From NCBI RefSeq assembly GCF_028682635.1, contig NZ_JANHLK010000010.1, positions 62,001-126,000 on the forward strand: DNA of 64,000 nt, given 5' to 3'. The stretch comes from Pseudomonas putida (GTDB lineage: Bacteria; Pseudomonadota; Gammaproteobacteria; Pseudomonadales; Pseudomonadaceae). Shown here piece by piece: positions 42,179 to 51,112 of this stretch. The position numbers were made by a program, and so were the translations under genes. The stretch's first letter is position 1. Each line of letters starts with the position of its first letter. The notes under the pieces are model-generated. The model was not told the origin of the DNA and ran no database searches. It saw nothing but the letters and a program-made list of their open reading frames with translations.

Positions 42179-44914
42179 ATGCCAGTTCACTGGGACAATT
42201 CAATGGTCGGGCCTGCCGGCCCTGCGCTCACTGCCGCCCCGAGTGAGCCGTCAGCCTCGAGAAGTGGCTCTATCAAGTTCGCCAGTCCCAAATCGGCCGA
42301 CAGCCACCTGTCGCGTTCGCGCCTGCTTCAGCAAATGGCCGACGCCGATGCGGCCCGCCTGATCCTGATTCGTGCAGCCGCAGGTTTCGGTAAAACCACG
42401 CTCATGCAGCAATACCGCGAGCACTGTCTGGCCAGCGGCAAGCGAGCGCTGTGGATCAACCTGGAGCCCGCCGACAACGACTTGCAACGTTTCGTCAACC
42501 TGTTGGACAAGGGCCTCGGCCTGCTGCCCGTGTCCGCCCGGCAGTCTGAGCGCAACGATCCGCCCTGTGCCGAGGACCTGCTGCAACTCATGGTCAGCAG
42601 CCCCTTGCCCTTTGCCGTCCTGCTCGACGAAGTCGAAGTCATCCAGAACCCCGAAGTGCTCGAGTTTCTCCAGCAACTGGTCGAGCAACTGCCCTCCGGC
42701 AGCGTCCTGGTGATGGCGTCACGCTCAACGCCGGGCATCGGCCTGGGGCGGATTCGCGCCCGTGGACAACTGCTGGAAATCCGCCCGCAGGATCTGCGTT
42801 TCACGCTTGAAGAATCCATGGCGTTCATTCGCGGCAAACGGCAGATCCCGCTGCATGACGATGAGCTGGCCACGCTGTACCGGCGCACCGAGGGCTGGAT
42901 CGCCGGGCTTTACCTGGCCAGCCTGTCGCTCAAGGACCGGGACGATCACGGCGCCTTCATTTCGTCTTTTTCCGGCTCCAACCTGGAACTGGCCGAATAC
43001 CTCACCGAAGACATCCTGGCGCGACAGACCGAGGACTGCCGGGTATTCCTGATGCAGACCAGCATCCTCGAGCAGTTCTGCGTGCCGCTGTGTGAAGCGG
43101 TGACCGGGCGCAAGGACAGCCGCGCCATGATTGACCACCTCGACCGCACCAACCTGTTCCTGGTGCCGGTCGACAGCCAGCAGCAATGGTTCCGTTATCA
43201 CCACCTGTTCGCCAGCTTCTTGCGCCACGCCCTGGATCGCCTGTACCCGGGCATGGCACAAACCCTTCATGAAACCGCTGCGCATTGGTTCTTCGATGCC
43301 GGGCAACCGATCCCCGGCGTCGAACACCTGTTCAATGCCGGTCTCCTCGATGAAGCCGCCGACGGTTTGAACCGTCACCTCGATACCCTGATCGACAGTG
43401 GCCGCACACGCCTGCTGCTGCGTTGGCTGGATCGGATTCCAGAGGCGACTCGCGACCGCTATCCGCTACTCAACCAGGCCTACGCCTGGCTGCTGGCAAG
43501 CACGACACGCCTCAAGGACGCGATGCACGTGGCCGAACGTCTGGCGCACCAGTCGGGGCCGGCCTATGCCTATGTGCCGAAGGTCGTGGAATGTTTGCGC
43601 CTTGGGGTGACCGATCAGGCCGAAGCCTGTTGCCGCAGGGGCGTCGAACTGCTTGAGTGCATGCCTGCCGACGAAGTGCATTTATACATCGTGCTGGCCA
43701 ATTCGGTGGCGATGAACATGGTTGCCAGCGGTCGCTACGATGAAGCACGCAACCTGTTGTCCAGTGCATTGCAACGTGACTCGCGGGTTCATTCGAGTTT
43801 TCTGCGCCACATCTTCCGGGTCAACGAGAGCACCCTGGACCTGATCCAGGGCCGCTTGAGCAATGCCCTGGTGCGCATGCACAGCACGCCGGAGCGAACG
43901 CAAAACACCGGCCAGGGCAAACCACACGAAGCCAAGCTGTCGCTGGATATCCTTCATGGCCTGCTGCTGTACGAGAACGGCAACTTTGCGCAGGCGCAAA
44001 AGTATCTCTCACGCTGCCTGTTTTTTGCCAAGCAGGTCAGTTCCCCCGAGAACCAGATCATCACCCACGTGCTGACCGCACGTATCGCCTACAGCCAGGG
44101 CGATCGCACCACCTGGACCCGCTGCCTGGTGGAGCTCGAGCAGATCGGCCGCCAGGTCGGCTCACACCGCGTCCAGTGCTCTGCCTGGCTGGAGCGAGCC
44201 CGAGTGGCGTTGCTCGAACAGCGCCTGGACACGGCGCTGCAAGCCCTGCATTCAGCTGACCTTGCCGGCGATTGGGACCGTCCCGACTTCATCCGCATCG
44301 CCAACGACGTGGACACCCCGAGTATCGCCCGACAACGCTTGCGCATTGTCCAGGGTGAAGGTGCGGCGGCAGCCAAGGCCTTGCGCACGGCGATCGAGCA
44401 GGCGCGGCACTGGCAACATCACCGCCGCGAACTGAAGCTGCAGATTCTCCTGGCGCTCGCATTGGACAGCCTCCAGCAACCACAGGAGGCCTTTCAAGCG
44501 CTCGGTGAAGCGCTGCGCCTGGCCAGCCATGACGGCTTCTTCGCCACGTTCATCGAAGAAGGCGAGCGCATGGCCGGGCTGTTGCAACGCTGGGCCACGA
44601 CCGGCAAGGCACGCTGCAAGGAGCTGGGGATCGACTGCGGATTCGTCGACAGGCTGATGCAACTGTTGGATGTCAGCGACGGCAACATGGAAGATGCGCG
44701 CAAGGACAACGGCGCCCACGAAGTGCTGACGGTGCGCGAATATCAGATCCTGCAACTGCTGGCTGCCGGGCATCGTAACCGCGAGATCGCCGAGAAGGTG
44801 TTTCTCTCCGAGTTCACGGTCAAATCGCACCTGCAGAAGATCTACGCGAAACTGGAGGCCAAGGGGCGCACGGAAACCCTGGCCATTGCCCGCACGCGGG
44901 GCTGGATCACCTGA
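42179..44914 (+). CDS. LuxR-family LAL (MalT-like) transcriptional activator
   Basis: A 911-residue regulator. The Walker A motif AAAGFGKTT lies at residues 66-74 and FAVLLDEVEVI near 140. Long TPR repeats follow (HGLLLYENGNFAQAQKYLSR, WLERARVALLEQRLDTALQA). The HTH contains LTVREYQILQLLAAGHRNRE, IAEKVFLSEFTVKSHLQKIY. The ATG at 42179 has GGAGG eight bases upstream and is preferred to an earlier in-frame ATG. It is divergent from the dehydrogenase-thiolase-DUF2889 group, presumably its target, and convergent with the MFS transporter. Its TPR and HTH regions are the closest in style to those of the 11.4 kb remnant and the 55.1 kb regulator. Confidence 0.9.
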   Translation: MPVHWDNSMVGPAGPALTAAPSEPSASRSGSIKFASPKSADSHLSRSRLLQQMADADAARLILIRAAAGFGKTTLMQQYREHCLASGKRALWINLEPADNDLQRFVNLLDKGLGLLPVSARQSERNDPPCAEDLLQLMVSSPLPFAVLLDEVEVIQNPEVLEFLQQLVEQLPSGSVLVMASRSTPGIGLGRIRARGQLLEIRPQDLRFTLEESMAFIRGKRQIPLHDDELATLYRRTEGWIAGLYLASLSLKDRDDHGAFISSFSGSNLELAEYLTEDILARQTEDCRVFLMQTSILEQFCVPLCEAVTGRKDSRAMIDHLDRTNLFLVPVDSQQQWFRYHHLFASFLRHALDRLYPGMAQTLHETAAHWFFDAGQPIPGVEHLFNAGLLDEAADGLNRHLDTLIDSGRTRLLLRWLDRIPEATRDRYPLLNQAYAWLLASTTRLKDAMHVAERLAHQSGPAYAYVPKVVECLRLGVTDQAEACCRRGVELLECMPADEVHLYIVLANSVAMNMVASGRYDEARNLLSSALQRDSRVHSSFLRHIFRVNESTLDLIQGRLSNALVRMHSTPERTQNTGQGKPHEAKLSLDILHGLLLYENGNFAQAQKYLSRCLFFAKQVSSPENQIITHVLTARIAYSQGDRTTWTRCLVELEQIGRQVGSHRVQCSAWLERARVALLEQRLDTALQALHSADLAGDWDRPDFIRIANDVDTPSIARQRLRIVQGEGAAAAKALRTAIEQARHWQHHRRELKLQILLALALDSLQQPQEAFQALGEALRLASHDGFFATFIEEGERMAGLLQRWATTGKARCKELGIDCGFVDRLMQLLDVSDGNMEDARKDNGAHEVLTVREYQILQLLAAGHRNREIAEKVFLSEFTVKSHLQKIYAKLEAKGRTETLAIARTRGWIT

Positions 44915-44926
44915 AAGACCGGCGTT

Positions 44927-44949
44927 CATCGCGGGGGTGGCCCGCGATG
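44927..44949. terminator. Hairpin between convergent LAL and MFS genes
   Basis: CATCGCGGG and CCCGCGATG are perfect nine-base arms around GGTGG, 13 bases after the LAL stop. There is no T-run, so it is terminator-like only. Confidence 0.35.
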
Positions 44950-44964
44950 AGCCGATCAGGAGGG

Positions 44965-46299
44965 CTACGGCTTGATGCGCTCCTTCAGGTGACTGGCCGG
45001 AATGGCGACCAGCAACACCACCGCACCCACCACCAACACACCCGCGATCACATCGAACGCCAGGTACAGGTCCCCGGTCGCCGTCTTGATCGCGCCTACG
45101 ACAACCTGGCTGATAACGCCGGCAAGGCCGCCAATGCAGCTGATGACCGCAATGCCCACCGCCGCCGCCGAAGGTGACAGCAAGGCCGGTGGAATACTCC
45201 AGAACAGCGACAGCGCGGACATGGCGGCGGCGGCACCGATACTCATGAACACCAGCGACAGCAGCAGATGATCCTGGACCGGGCCCAGCAGGAAGAAGCA
45301 AATTGCGCTGAGCAGCAGGGTCAGGCTCACATGCCAGCGACGTTCCAGGCGTTTGTCCGAGCTGCGGGCCAGCAAGTACATGCCGATCAAGGCACCGGCA
45401 TAAGGCACGCTGGCCAACAGGCCGATGGTTTTCAGGTCATGCACACCGAATCCGCGAATCAATGTCGGCATCCAGTAAGACACCGTATTGGAGCCACTGT
45501 AGATGCAGAAGAACACCAGCCCGGCGACGTACACCCGGGGATTGCGCAGCACTTGCGCCAGGCTGGCATTGGGCATGTCTGCCGGGCGCCCCTGGGCAAG
45601 ACTCGCCGCCAGGAGGTGTTTTTCCTGCGGCGTGAGCCAGCGTGCATCGTCCGGTTTATCGACCAGCCAGAACCAGCCGAACAGCCCCAGCAGCATCGCC
45701 GGGACGCCTTCGAGTACAAACAGCACCTGCCAGTCGCGCAGGCCCAGCCAGCCATGGAAATGGCTCATGATGATCCCGGCGAGCGGCCCGCTGACGATGC
45801 CGGCAATCATCGCCGCCATCAGGAACACCGCGGTGATGCGCGCACGCAGTGCGGGCGGGAACCAGTACGTCAGGTACAGGATGACGCCGGGGAAGAAACC
45901 GGCCTCGGCCACGCCCAGCAGAAACCGCGCGACAATCAACTGGTTCGCCGTGGTGACAAAGGCCGTGGCCACCGTGACCATGCCCCACAGCACCATGATG
46001 CGAGTGAGCGTGGCCCGGGCACCAATGCGCTGCAGGTACAGGTTGCTCGGCACTTCGAACAGGATGTACCCCAGGTAAAAAATACCGGCGCCGATGCCGT
46101 AGGCGGCATCCGTCAACCCGATGTCTTCGGCCATGCGTAACTTGGCAAAGGATACGTTGAGCCGGTCGATGGTATTGATGGCGTAGGCCAGGACCAGGTA
46201 CGGCAACAATCGCAGGATGACCTTGCGGTAAACCGCACGGGTTTCCTCGACCGAATAATCGGCTGTCGCCGGCAGGTAGTGCTCTGCTGCGTGGCTCAT
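44965..46299 (-). CDS. MFS transporter, anion:cation symporter (ACS) type
   Basis: A 444-residue permease, a paralogue of the 4.1 kb gene. Motifs are YAINTIDRLNVSFAKLRM, LFEVPSNLYLQRIGARATLT and RFLLGVAEAGFFPGVILY, with about 12 membrane segments. It probably imports an organic acid by proton symport. AAAGGAG lies six bases before the start. It is separated from etfA, the preceding gene on this strand, by about 160 bases containing a REP pair. It may therefore be weakly coupled to the operon that contains the sulfatase and EtfBA. The cargo is unknown; a sulfated or carboxylated substrate or a pathway intermediate is possible. Confidence 0.88.
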   Translation of the reverse strand: MSHAAEHYLPATADYSVEETRAVYRKVILRLLPYLVLAYAINTIDRLNVSFAKLRMAEDIGLTDAAYGIGAGIFYLGYILFEVPSNLYLQRIGARATLTRIMVLWGMVTVATAFVTTANQLIVARFLLGVAEAGFFPGVILYLTYWFPPALRARITAVFLMAAMIAGIVSGPLAGIIMSHFHGWLGLRDWQVLFVLEGVPAMLLGLFGWFWLVDKPDDARWLTPQEKHLLAASLAQGRPADMPNASLAQVLRNPRVYVAGLVFFCIYSGSNTVSYWMPTLIRGFGVHDLKTIGLLASVPYAGALIGMYLLARSSDKRLERRWHVSLTLLLSAICFFLLGPVQDHLLLSLVFMSIGAAAAMSALSLFWSIPPALLSPSAAAVGIAVISCIGGLAGVISQVVVGAIKTATGDLYLAFDVIAGVLVVGAVVLLVAIPASHLKERIKP

Positions 46300-46330
46300 G
46301 TGGCGCTCCTTTCCATGGTTGAAAACACCT

Positions 46331-46437
46331 CCCCTGTAGGAGCGAGCTTGCTCGCGAAGAACGCAAGGACAACGCGATTATTCAGAAAGAACGCGTCATC
46401 GTTGACGTCCATCGCGAGCAAGCTCGCTCCTACAGGG
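46331..46437. repeat. REP palindrome pair downstream of etfA
   Basis: CCCCTGTAGGAGCGAGCTTG and, inverted, ATCGCGAGCAAGCTCGCTCC flank about 50 bases. The internal segment (ACGCGTCATCGTTGACGTCC) is nearly the same as in the element at 48182. Confidence 0.9.
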
Positions 46438-46458
46438 TGTTGGGGGGGACGGTGTTTT

Positions 46459-47400
46459 TTAGAGGGCTTGTTCGAGTTCCGGGACCGCTTCGAACAGGTC
46501 CGCCACCAGGCCATAGTCCGCCACCTGGAAGATCGGGGCCTCTTCGTCCTTGTTGATGGCGACGATGATTTTCGAGTCTTTCATACCGGCCAGATGCTGG
46601 ATCGCCCCGCTGATGCCGACCGCGATGTACAACTGCGGCGCGACAATCTTGCCGGTCTGGCCGACCTGCATGTCGTTGGGCACGAAACCTGCGTCGACTG
46701 CGGCACGGGAAGCCCCGACCCCGGCGCCGAGTTTGTCGGCGAGGCTGTACAGGTATTGGAAGTTGTCGCCGTTTTGCATGCCTCGCCCGCCGGACACGAC
46801 GATCTTCGCGGCGGTCAGTTCCGGACGATCGGATTTGGCCAGCGCTTCGCTCGCGAAAGCGCTGACGCCAGCCTCGTGGACGGCCCCAACGACTTCAATG
46901 GCAGCGTTGCCACCCTCGGCGGCCACTGGGTCGAAACCGGTGGCACGTACGGTGATCACCTTGACTGCGGCACTCGATTGCACGGTGGCGATGGCGTTGC
47001 CCGCGTAGATCGGGCGCCTGAAGGTGTCAGCGCTCTCCACCGAAATGATTTCGGAGATCTGGTCGACGTCCAGCGCAGCCGCTACGCGCGGCAGGATGTT
47101 CTTGCCGTTGGAGGTCGCCGGCGCCAGGACGTGGCTGTAGATGGTGTGTTGCTCGATCACCTGGCTGACCACCAGTGGCGCGATGTTTTCCGGCAGTTGA
47201 TGGGCGTAGGCCGGGTTGTCGGCCAGCAGCACTTTGGCCACACCGGCGATTTCAGCGGCGCTTTCAGCCAGGGCGCCAATACCCTGCCCCGCTACCAGCA
47301 CATGGATGTCGCCGCCGATTTGAGCAGCTGCAGCCACGGTATTGAGCGTGGCCGTGGCAATGGAGTTGTTGTCGTGCTCAGCGATTACCAGGATTGCCAT
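46459..47400 (-). CDS. etfA: Electron transfer flavoprotein alpha subunit
   Basis: A 313-residue ETF alpha subunit. The C-terminal FAD-binding signature is complete: [20 protein letters not shown], then [49 protein letters not shown] and [20 protein letters not shown]. With EtfB it accepts electrons from acyl-CoA dehydrogenases and passes them to ETF:ubiquinone oxidoreductase. Its start codon follows the etfB stop codon with no spacer, and the ribosome site (GAAGG) lies inside the end of etfB. The presence of a dedicated ETF inside a cluster with at least eight dehydrogenase subunits suggests it is the private acceptor of this pathway, in addition to a housekeeping copy. Confidence 0.95.
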   Translation of the reverse strand: MAILVIAEHDNNSIATATLNTVAAAAQIGGDIHVLVAGQGIGALAESAAEIAGVAKVLLADNPAYAHQLPENIAPLVVSQVIEQHTIYSHVLAPATSNGKNILPRVAAALDVDQISEIISVESADTFRRPIYAGNAIATVQSSAAVKVITVRATGFDPVAAEGGNAAIEVVGAVHEAGVSAFASEALAKSDRPELTAAKIVVSGGRGMQNGDNFQYLYSLADKLGAGVGASRAAVDAGFVPNDMQVGQTGKIVAPQLYIAVGISGAIQHLAGMKDSKIIVAINKDEEAPIFQVADYGLVADLFEAVPELEQAL

Positions 47401-48150
47401 TCAGATCACCTTCGCTTCGTTCTTCAGTTTTTCGACCAGTTCAGCCACCGACTTGACCTTGATGCCGGCGCTGCGTGTGGCAGGCGCCTGGACTTTCACG
47501 GTCTGGTTGGTGGAAACCGTGGACACGCCCAGGGCCTCGGGGGTCAAGGTTTCAAGCGGCTTTTTCTTGGCCTTCATGATGTTTGGCAAAGAGGCGTAGC
47601 GCGGCTCGTTCAAGCGCAGGTCGGTGGTGACGATGGCCGGCAGCTTCAGCGCGACGGTTTGCATGCCGCTGTCGATTTCCCGGGCAACGATCACCTGGTC
47701 GCCAGCGATCTCGACGTTCGAGGCGAAGGTGCCCTGGGCGAAACCGGTGAGTGCGGCGAGCATCTGCCCGGTCTGGTTGTTATCGCTGTCGATGGCTTGC
47801 TTGCCGAGGATCACCAGTTGCGGTTGCTCCTGGTCGACCACGGCCTTGAGCAGCTTGGCCACAGGCAGCGAACTCAGCTCGTCATTGCACTCGATCAGGA
47901 TGGCGCGGTCGGCGCCCAGTGCCAGCGCGGTGCGCAACTGTTCCTGCGCGGCAACAGGACCGACACTGACCACCACGACTTCGGTGGCAATGCCCTGCTC
48001 TTTCAAGCGTACGGCTTCTTCCACGGCAATTTCGCAGAAGGGGTTGAGGGCCATTTTGACGTTGGCGAGGTCAATGCCGGACTGGTCCGCCTTGACGCGA
48101 ACCTTGACGTTGAAATCGACCACGCGCTTGACGGCTACGAGGACTTTCAT
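47401..48150 (-). CDS. etfB: Electron transfer flavoprotein beta subunit
   Basis: A 249-residue ETF beta subunit: [20 protein letters not shown] at the start, [16 protein letters not shown] and [13 protein letters not shown] for AMP binding, and the recognition-loop region [22 protein letters not shown]. The last segment ([10 protein letters not shown]) contains the leucine of the loop that docks with dehydrogenases. GGAG lies seven bases before the start. It is first of the etfBA pair and directly follows a REP pair; the arylsulfatase gene lies upstream on the same strand. It would bind the heteromeric and homomeric dehydrogenases of this island. Confidence 0.95.
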   Translation of the reverse strand: MKVLVAVKRVVDFNVKVRVKADQSGIDLANVKMALNPFCEIAVEEAVRLKEQGIATEVVVVSVGPVAAQEQLRTALALGADRAILIECNDELSSLPVAKLLKAVVDQEQPQLVILGKQAIDSDNNQTGQMLAALTGFAQGTFASNVEIAGDQVIVAREIDSGMQTVALKLPAIVTTDLRLNEPRYASLPNIMKAKKKPLETLTPEALGVSTVSTNQTVKVQAPATRSAGIKVKSVAELVEKLKNEAKVI

Positions 48151-48181
48151 CAGATAACTCCAAAAAGTGGATAGCTTCTTT

Positions 48182-48283
48182 TTGTAGGAGCGAGCTTGCT
48201 CGCGAAAAACTTGAGAACGACGCGTTTAATCAGGACGCACGCGTTATCGTTGACGTCCATCGCGAGCAAGCTCGCTCCTGCAG
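48182..48283. repeat. REP palindrome pair upstream of etfB
   Basis: TTGTAGGAGCGAGCTTGCTC and CATCGCGAGCAAGCTCGCTC flank a segment like that of the element at 46331. It occupies most of the 169-base gap between the sulfatase stop and etfB. Confidence 0.9.
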
Positions 48284-48319
48284 TTGTTGTGCGTTGACCG
48301 CAATACCTGCGAATACCGA

Positions 48320-49885
48320 TCAATTGGCAGGTGCAGGCTTCTGCAGCCCCATCAGCGCTTTCTTCACCGCCAGGCTCTGGTAGTTGATATTGCCGGGGTT
48401 CAGGCTGACGCCTTCCTGGAACGGGTACTGGCCCAGCGTGGCCATGAAGGCCTTGACCTTGGCCTGGATCGGCACCAGCAACCACGCCTGGTCCGCGGCC
48501 CAGCGCTTGGCCATTGGCGATTCCTTGCGCGCCGTCTGGAACGGGTCGGCCAGCAGGTTGGTCAACACCGGCACGTTGGTGACCTTGCGCGTAGCGCTGG
48601 CGAAATCCCCGGTCATTTGCGCGAACGCCAGCCTCCACTCGCGCCAGCGGATCGCATCCAGGTCACCGCCCATGCTGAAGTAGAAATATTCCTCGCGCGG
48701 ACTGTCCTTGACCTCGCCCTTGAAGAACGGCAGGAAGTCATAGCCATCCAGATGCACACGGAACTGCTTGCCGTTGAGCTGAGTGCCCTTGGCCAGGTCC
48801 GCCACCAGGTTCGGTGCGCCCGCCGCCGCGGCCAGGGTCGGCATCCAGTCGTTGTGGGCAATCAGGTTGTTCATATGGGTGCCGGGCTTGAGTACCTTCG
48901 GCCACTTGACCAGCAACGGCACACGATGCCCGCCTTCATTGGAGGTGCCCTTCTCGCCGGCGAACGGTGACGTGCCGCCATCGGGCCAACTGAATTTCTC
49001 CGCGCCGTTGTCGGTGGTGTAGATCACGATGGTGTTGTCGGCGATGCCCAGGTCATCGAGCTTCTTGAGCAACTGACCGACCTGCCCGTCATGCTCGACC
49101 ATGCCGTCGGGGTACAGGCCGACGCCGGTCTTGCCTTCGGACTCTTGCTTGAGGTGGGTCCAGATGTGCATGCGGGTGGCGTTGAACCAGACAAAGAACG
49201 GCTTGTCGGCCTTGTGCGCCTTGTCGATGAAGTTGTTGGTGGCCTGCACCAACTCGTCATCGATGGTTTCCATGCGTTTGCGGGTCAGGGGACCGGTGTC
49301 TTCGATCTTGCCGTCGGCATAGGAATGGATCACACCGCGCGGCCCGTATTGCTTCCTGAACGCCGGGTCCTTGGGGTAGTAGTAGGTTTCCGGCTCTTCC
49401 TCGGCGTTCATGTGGTACAGGTTGCCGAAGAACTCGTCGAAGCCATGGTTGGTCGGCAGGTGCTTGTCCCGATCGCCCAGGTGGTTCTTGCCGAACTGTC
49501 CGGTGGTGTAGCCCTGTTGCTTCATCGCGTCGCCGATGGTCGGTGCCCAATCGGGAATGCCGTGATCGGAACCGGGCATGCCGATGGTCAGCAGGCCGGT
49601 ACGGAACGGGTGTTCGCCCAGGGCAAACGCTGCGCGACCTGCGGTGCAGGACTGCTCGCCATAGGCATGGGTAAACAGCACGCCTTCCTTGGCGATACGG
49701 TCGATGCTGGGCGTTTCATAGCCCATCATGCCCTGGTTGTAGGCGCTGATATTGAAGATGCCGATGTCATCGCCAAAGATGACCAGCACATTCGGTTTGT
49801 CGGCGGCAGAACTGCAGACCGACACGGCCAGCAACGTGCTCGCGACGCTCAGGTCGCGCAGCCAACGCCATGATCTCGTCATCAT
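48320..49885 (-). CDS. Secreted type I (formylglycine) arylsulfatase
   Basis: A 521-residue sulfatase with a signal peptide (MMTRSWRWLRDLSVASTLLAVSVCSSAA). The metal-binding FGDD lies at residues 37-40. The active-site motif is CTAGR with the nucleophile precursor Cys80, a variant of C-x-P/A-x-R that is oxidised to formylglycine. Further family motifs are TIGMPGSDHGIPDWAPTIGD, TTGQFGKNHLGDRDKHLP and IVIYTTDNGAEKFSWPDGG. It would hydrolyse a sulfate ester in the periplasm, giving an alcohol plus sulfate. GGAG lies six bases before the start. It follows the acyl-CoA dehydrogenase pair on the same strand. No formylglycine-generating or radical-SAM maturase gene is seen nearby. Confidence 0.9.
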   Translation of the reverse strand: MMTRSWRWLRDLSVASTLLAVSVCSSAADKPNVLVIFGDDIGIFNISAYNQGMMGYETPSIDRIAKEGVLFTHAYGEQSCTAGRAAFALGEHPFRTGLLTIGMPGSDHGIPDWAPTIGDAMKQQGYTTGQFGKNHLGDRDKHLPTNHGFDEFFGNLYHMNAEEEPETYYYPKDPAFRKQYGPRGVIHSYADGKIEDTGPLTRKRMETIDDELVQATNNFIDKAHKADKPFFVWFNATRMHIWTHLKQESEGKTGVGLYPDGMVEHDGQVGQLLKKLDDLGIADNTIVIYTTDNGAEKFSWPDGGTSPFAGEKGTSNEGGHRVPLLVKWPKVLKPGTHMNNLIAHNDWMPTLAAAAGAPNLVADLAKGTQLNGKQFRVHLDGYDFLPFFKGEVKDSPREEYFYFSMGGDLDAIRWREWRLAFAQMTGDFASATRKVTNVPVLTNLLADPFQTARKESPMAKRWAADQAWLLVPIQAKVKAFMATLGQYPFQEGVSLNPGNINYQSLAVKKALMGLQKPAPAN

Positions 49886-49922
49886 GTCTTGCTCCTTGTT
49901 TTTATCGTCTTGTCTGGATCGA

Positions 49923-49949
49923 GCGCGCCTGGCTGGAAAACAGGCGCGC
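49923..49949. other. Intercistronic hairpin before the sulfatase gene
   Basis: GCGCGCCTG and CAGGCGCGC are perfect nine-base arms around GCTGGAAAA, between the dehydrogenase stop (49960) and the sulfatase start. No T-run follows, so it may be a processing or attenuation site. Confidence 0.5.
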
Positions 49950-49959
49950 GGCGTGAGTG

Positions 49960-51102
49960 TCAGGCGTCCTGCATGAGCGCGCTGTAGGCCTGCAAGTGAT
50001 GGTCGTCGTCACCGAACTGGCGGGCGATCATCAGCAAGTGCTTGGCGTGGTGCGACAGCACGTATTCCCAGGTCAGGCCGATGCCGCCGTGCAACTGGAT
50101 GCCTTGATCGGCGACGAAGCGCGCGGCACGGCAGACGGTGTATTTGGCGGCGGCCAGGGTGCGGTTGCGTTCTTCGCTGTCCGGCTCGTTAGCCACACAG
50201 GCAGCGAGCAGGGTCATGGAAGTCGCCTGGTCGAGCTCGATGTACATGTCGACCATGCGGTGCTGCAGGGCCTGGAATTTGCCGATGACCTGGCCAAATT
50301 GCTTGCGTGTCTTGAGGTAATCCAGCGTCAGCGCGCAGGTGGCTTGCAGGCTGCCGACGGCTTCGGCACATTGTGCGGCGATGGCCCGGCCCTGCTGGTA
50401 ACGCAACGCATCCAGGGCCTTGCCCTGTTCGCCCAGTACCGCGGCGCTGCTGACGAACACGTTGTCCAGGAACAGGTCGCACGCCCGGCGGCCGTCCATG
50501 GTCGGGTATTCGCGCACACTCACGCCCGGGGTGGACGGATCGACCAGGAACAGGCTGATGCCCGCCTCGTCACGCACATCCCCGGACGACCGCGCCGAGA
50601 CCAGGATCAGCCCTGCACTCTGCCCGCCCACCACCACCGACTTGCGCCCGTTGAGGGACCAGCCGCCGGTGGCCGCTTCGGCGCGGGTCTGTACATCGTG
50701 CAGTTGGTAGTGGCTGTGCGGCTCTTCGACGGCCACCGCCAGTTGCAAATCGGCGCTGGCCACCTGCGGCAGCAGTTCACTCTTTTGCGTCGGGCTGCCC
50801 AGTTGATCGATCAGGCCACCGGCAAAGATCACCGAATGCAGCCAGGGCTCCAGGCACAGGCCGCGTCCCAGTTCCTGGGCCACCAGCATCACATCCACGC
50901 CATTGCCACCGAAACCGCCGACGTCCTCGGCGAACGGCACCGACGTCAGCCCCAGTTCGCCCATCTGTTGCCAGAACTCGCCACTGAAGCCCTTGGCGCT
51001 GTCGCGAAACTGCTCGCGCTGCTCGAACGTGTAGGTGTCGCGCACCAGCCGTGCGGCGGTGTCTTGCAGCATTTGCTGCTCTTCTGAAAGTTTGAAGTCC
51101 AT
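49960..51102 (-). CDS. Acyl-CoA dehydrogenase, non-catalytic-type subunit of a heteromeric pair
   Basis: A 380-residue dehydrogenase-fold protein: MDFKLSEEQQMLQDTAARLV, GGFGGNGVDVMLVAQELGRGL and the C-terminal LHGGIGLTWEYVLSHHAKHLLMIARQFGDDDHHLQ. This end, without YEGT/YGGS and with the 'LHGGIGxTWE' block, is typical of the beta partner in alpha2beta2 dehydrogenases such as the FadE28/FadE29 type of steroid and bile acid pathways. The complementing subunit is encoded just upstream at 51113, ten bases away. AAGGGG lies six bases before the start. It likely contributes part of the FAD pocket while the other subunit supplies the base. Confidence 0.87.
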   Translation of the reverse strand: MDFKLSEEQQMLQDTAARLVRDTYTFEQREQFRDSAKGFSGEFWQQMGELGLTSVPFAEDVGGFGGNGVDVMLVAQELGRGLCLEPWLHSVIFAGGLIDQLGSPTQKSELLPQVASADLQLAVAVEEPHSHYQLHDVQTRAEAATGGWSLNGRKSVVVGGQSAGLILVSARSSGDVRDEAGISLFLVDPSTPGVSVREYPTMDGRRACDLFLDNVFVSSAAVLGEQGKALDALRYQQGRAIAAQCAEAVGSLQATCALTLDYLKTRKQFGQVIGKFQALQHRMVDMYIELDQATSMTLLAACVANEPDSEERNRTLAAAKYTVCRAARFVADQGIQLHGGIGLTWEYVLSHHAKHLLMIARQFGDDDHHLQAYSALMQDA

Positions 51103-51112
51103 GGACTGCCCC

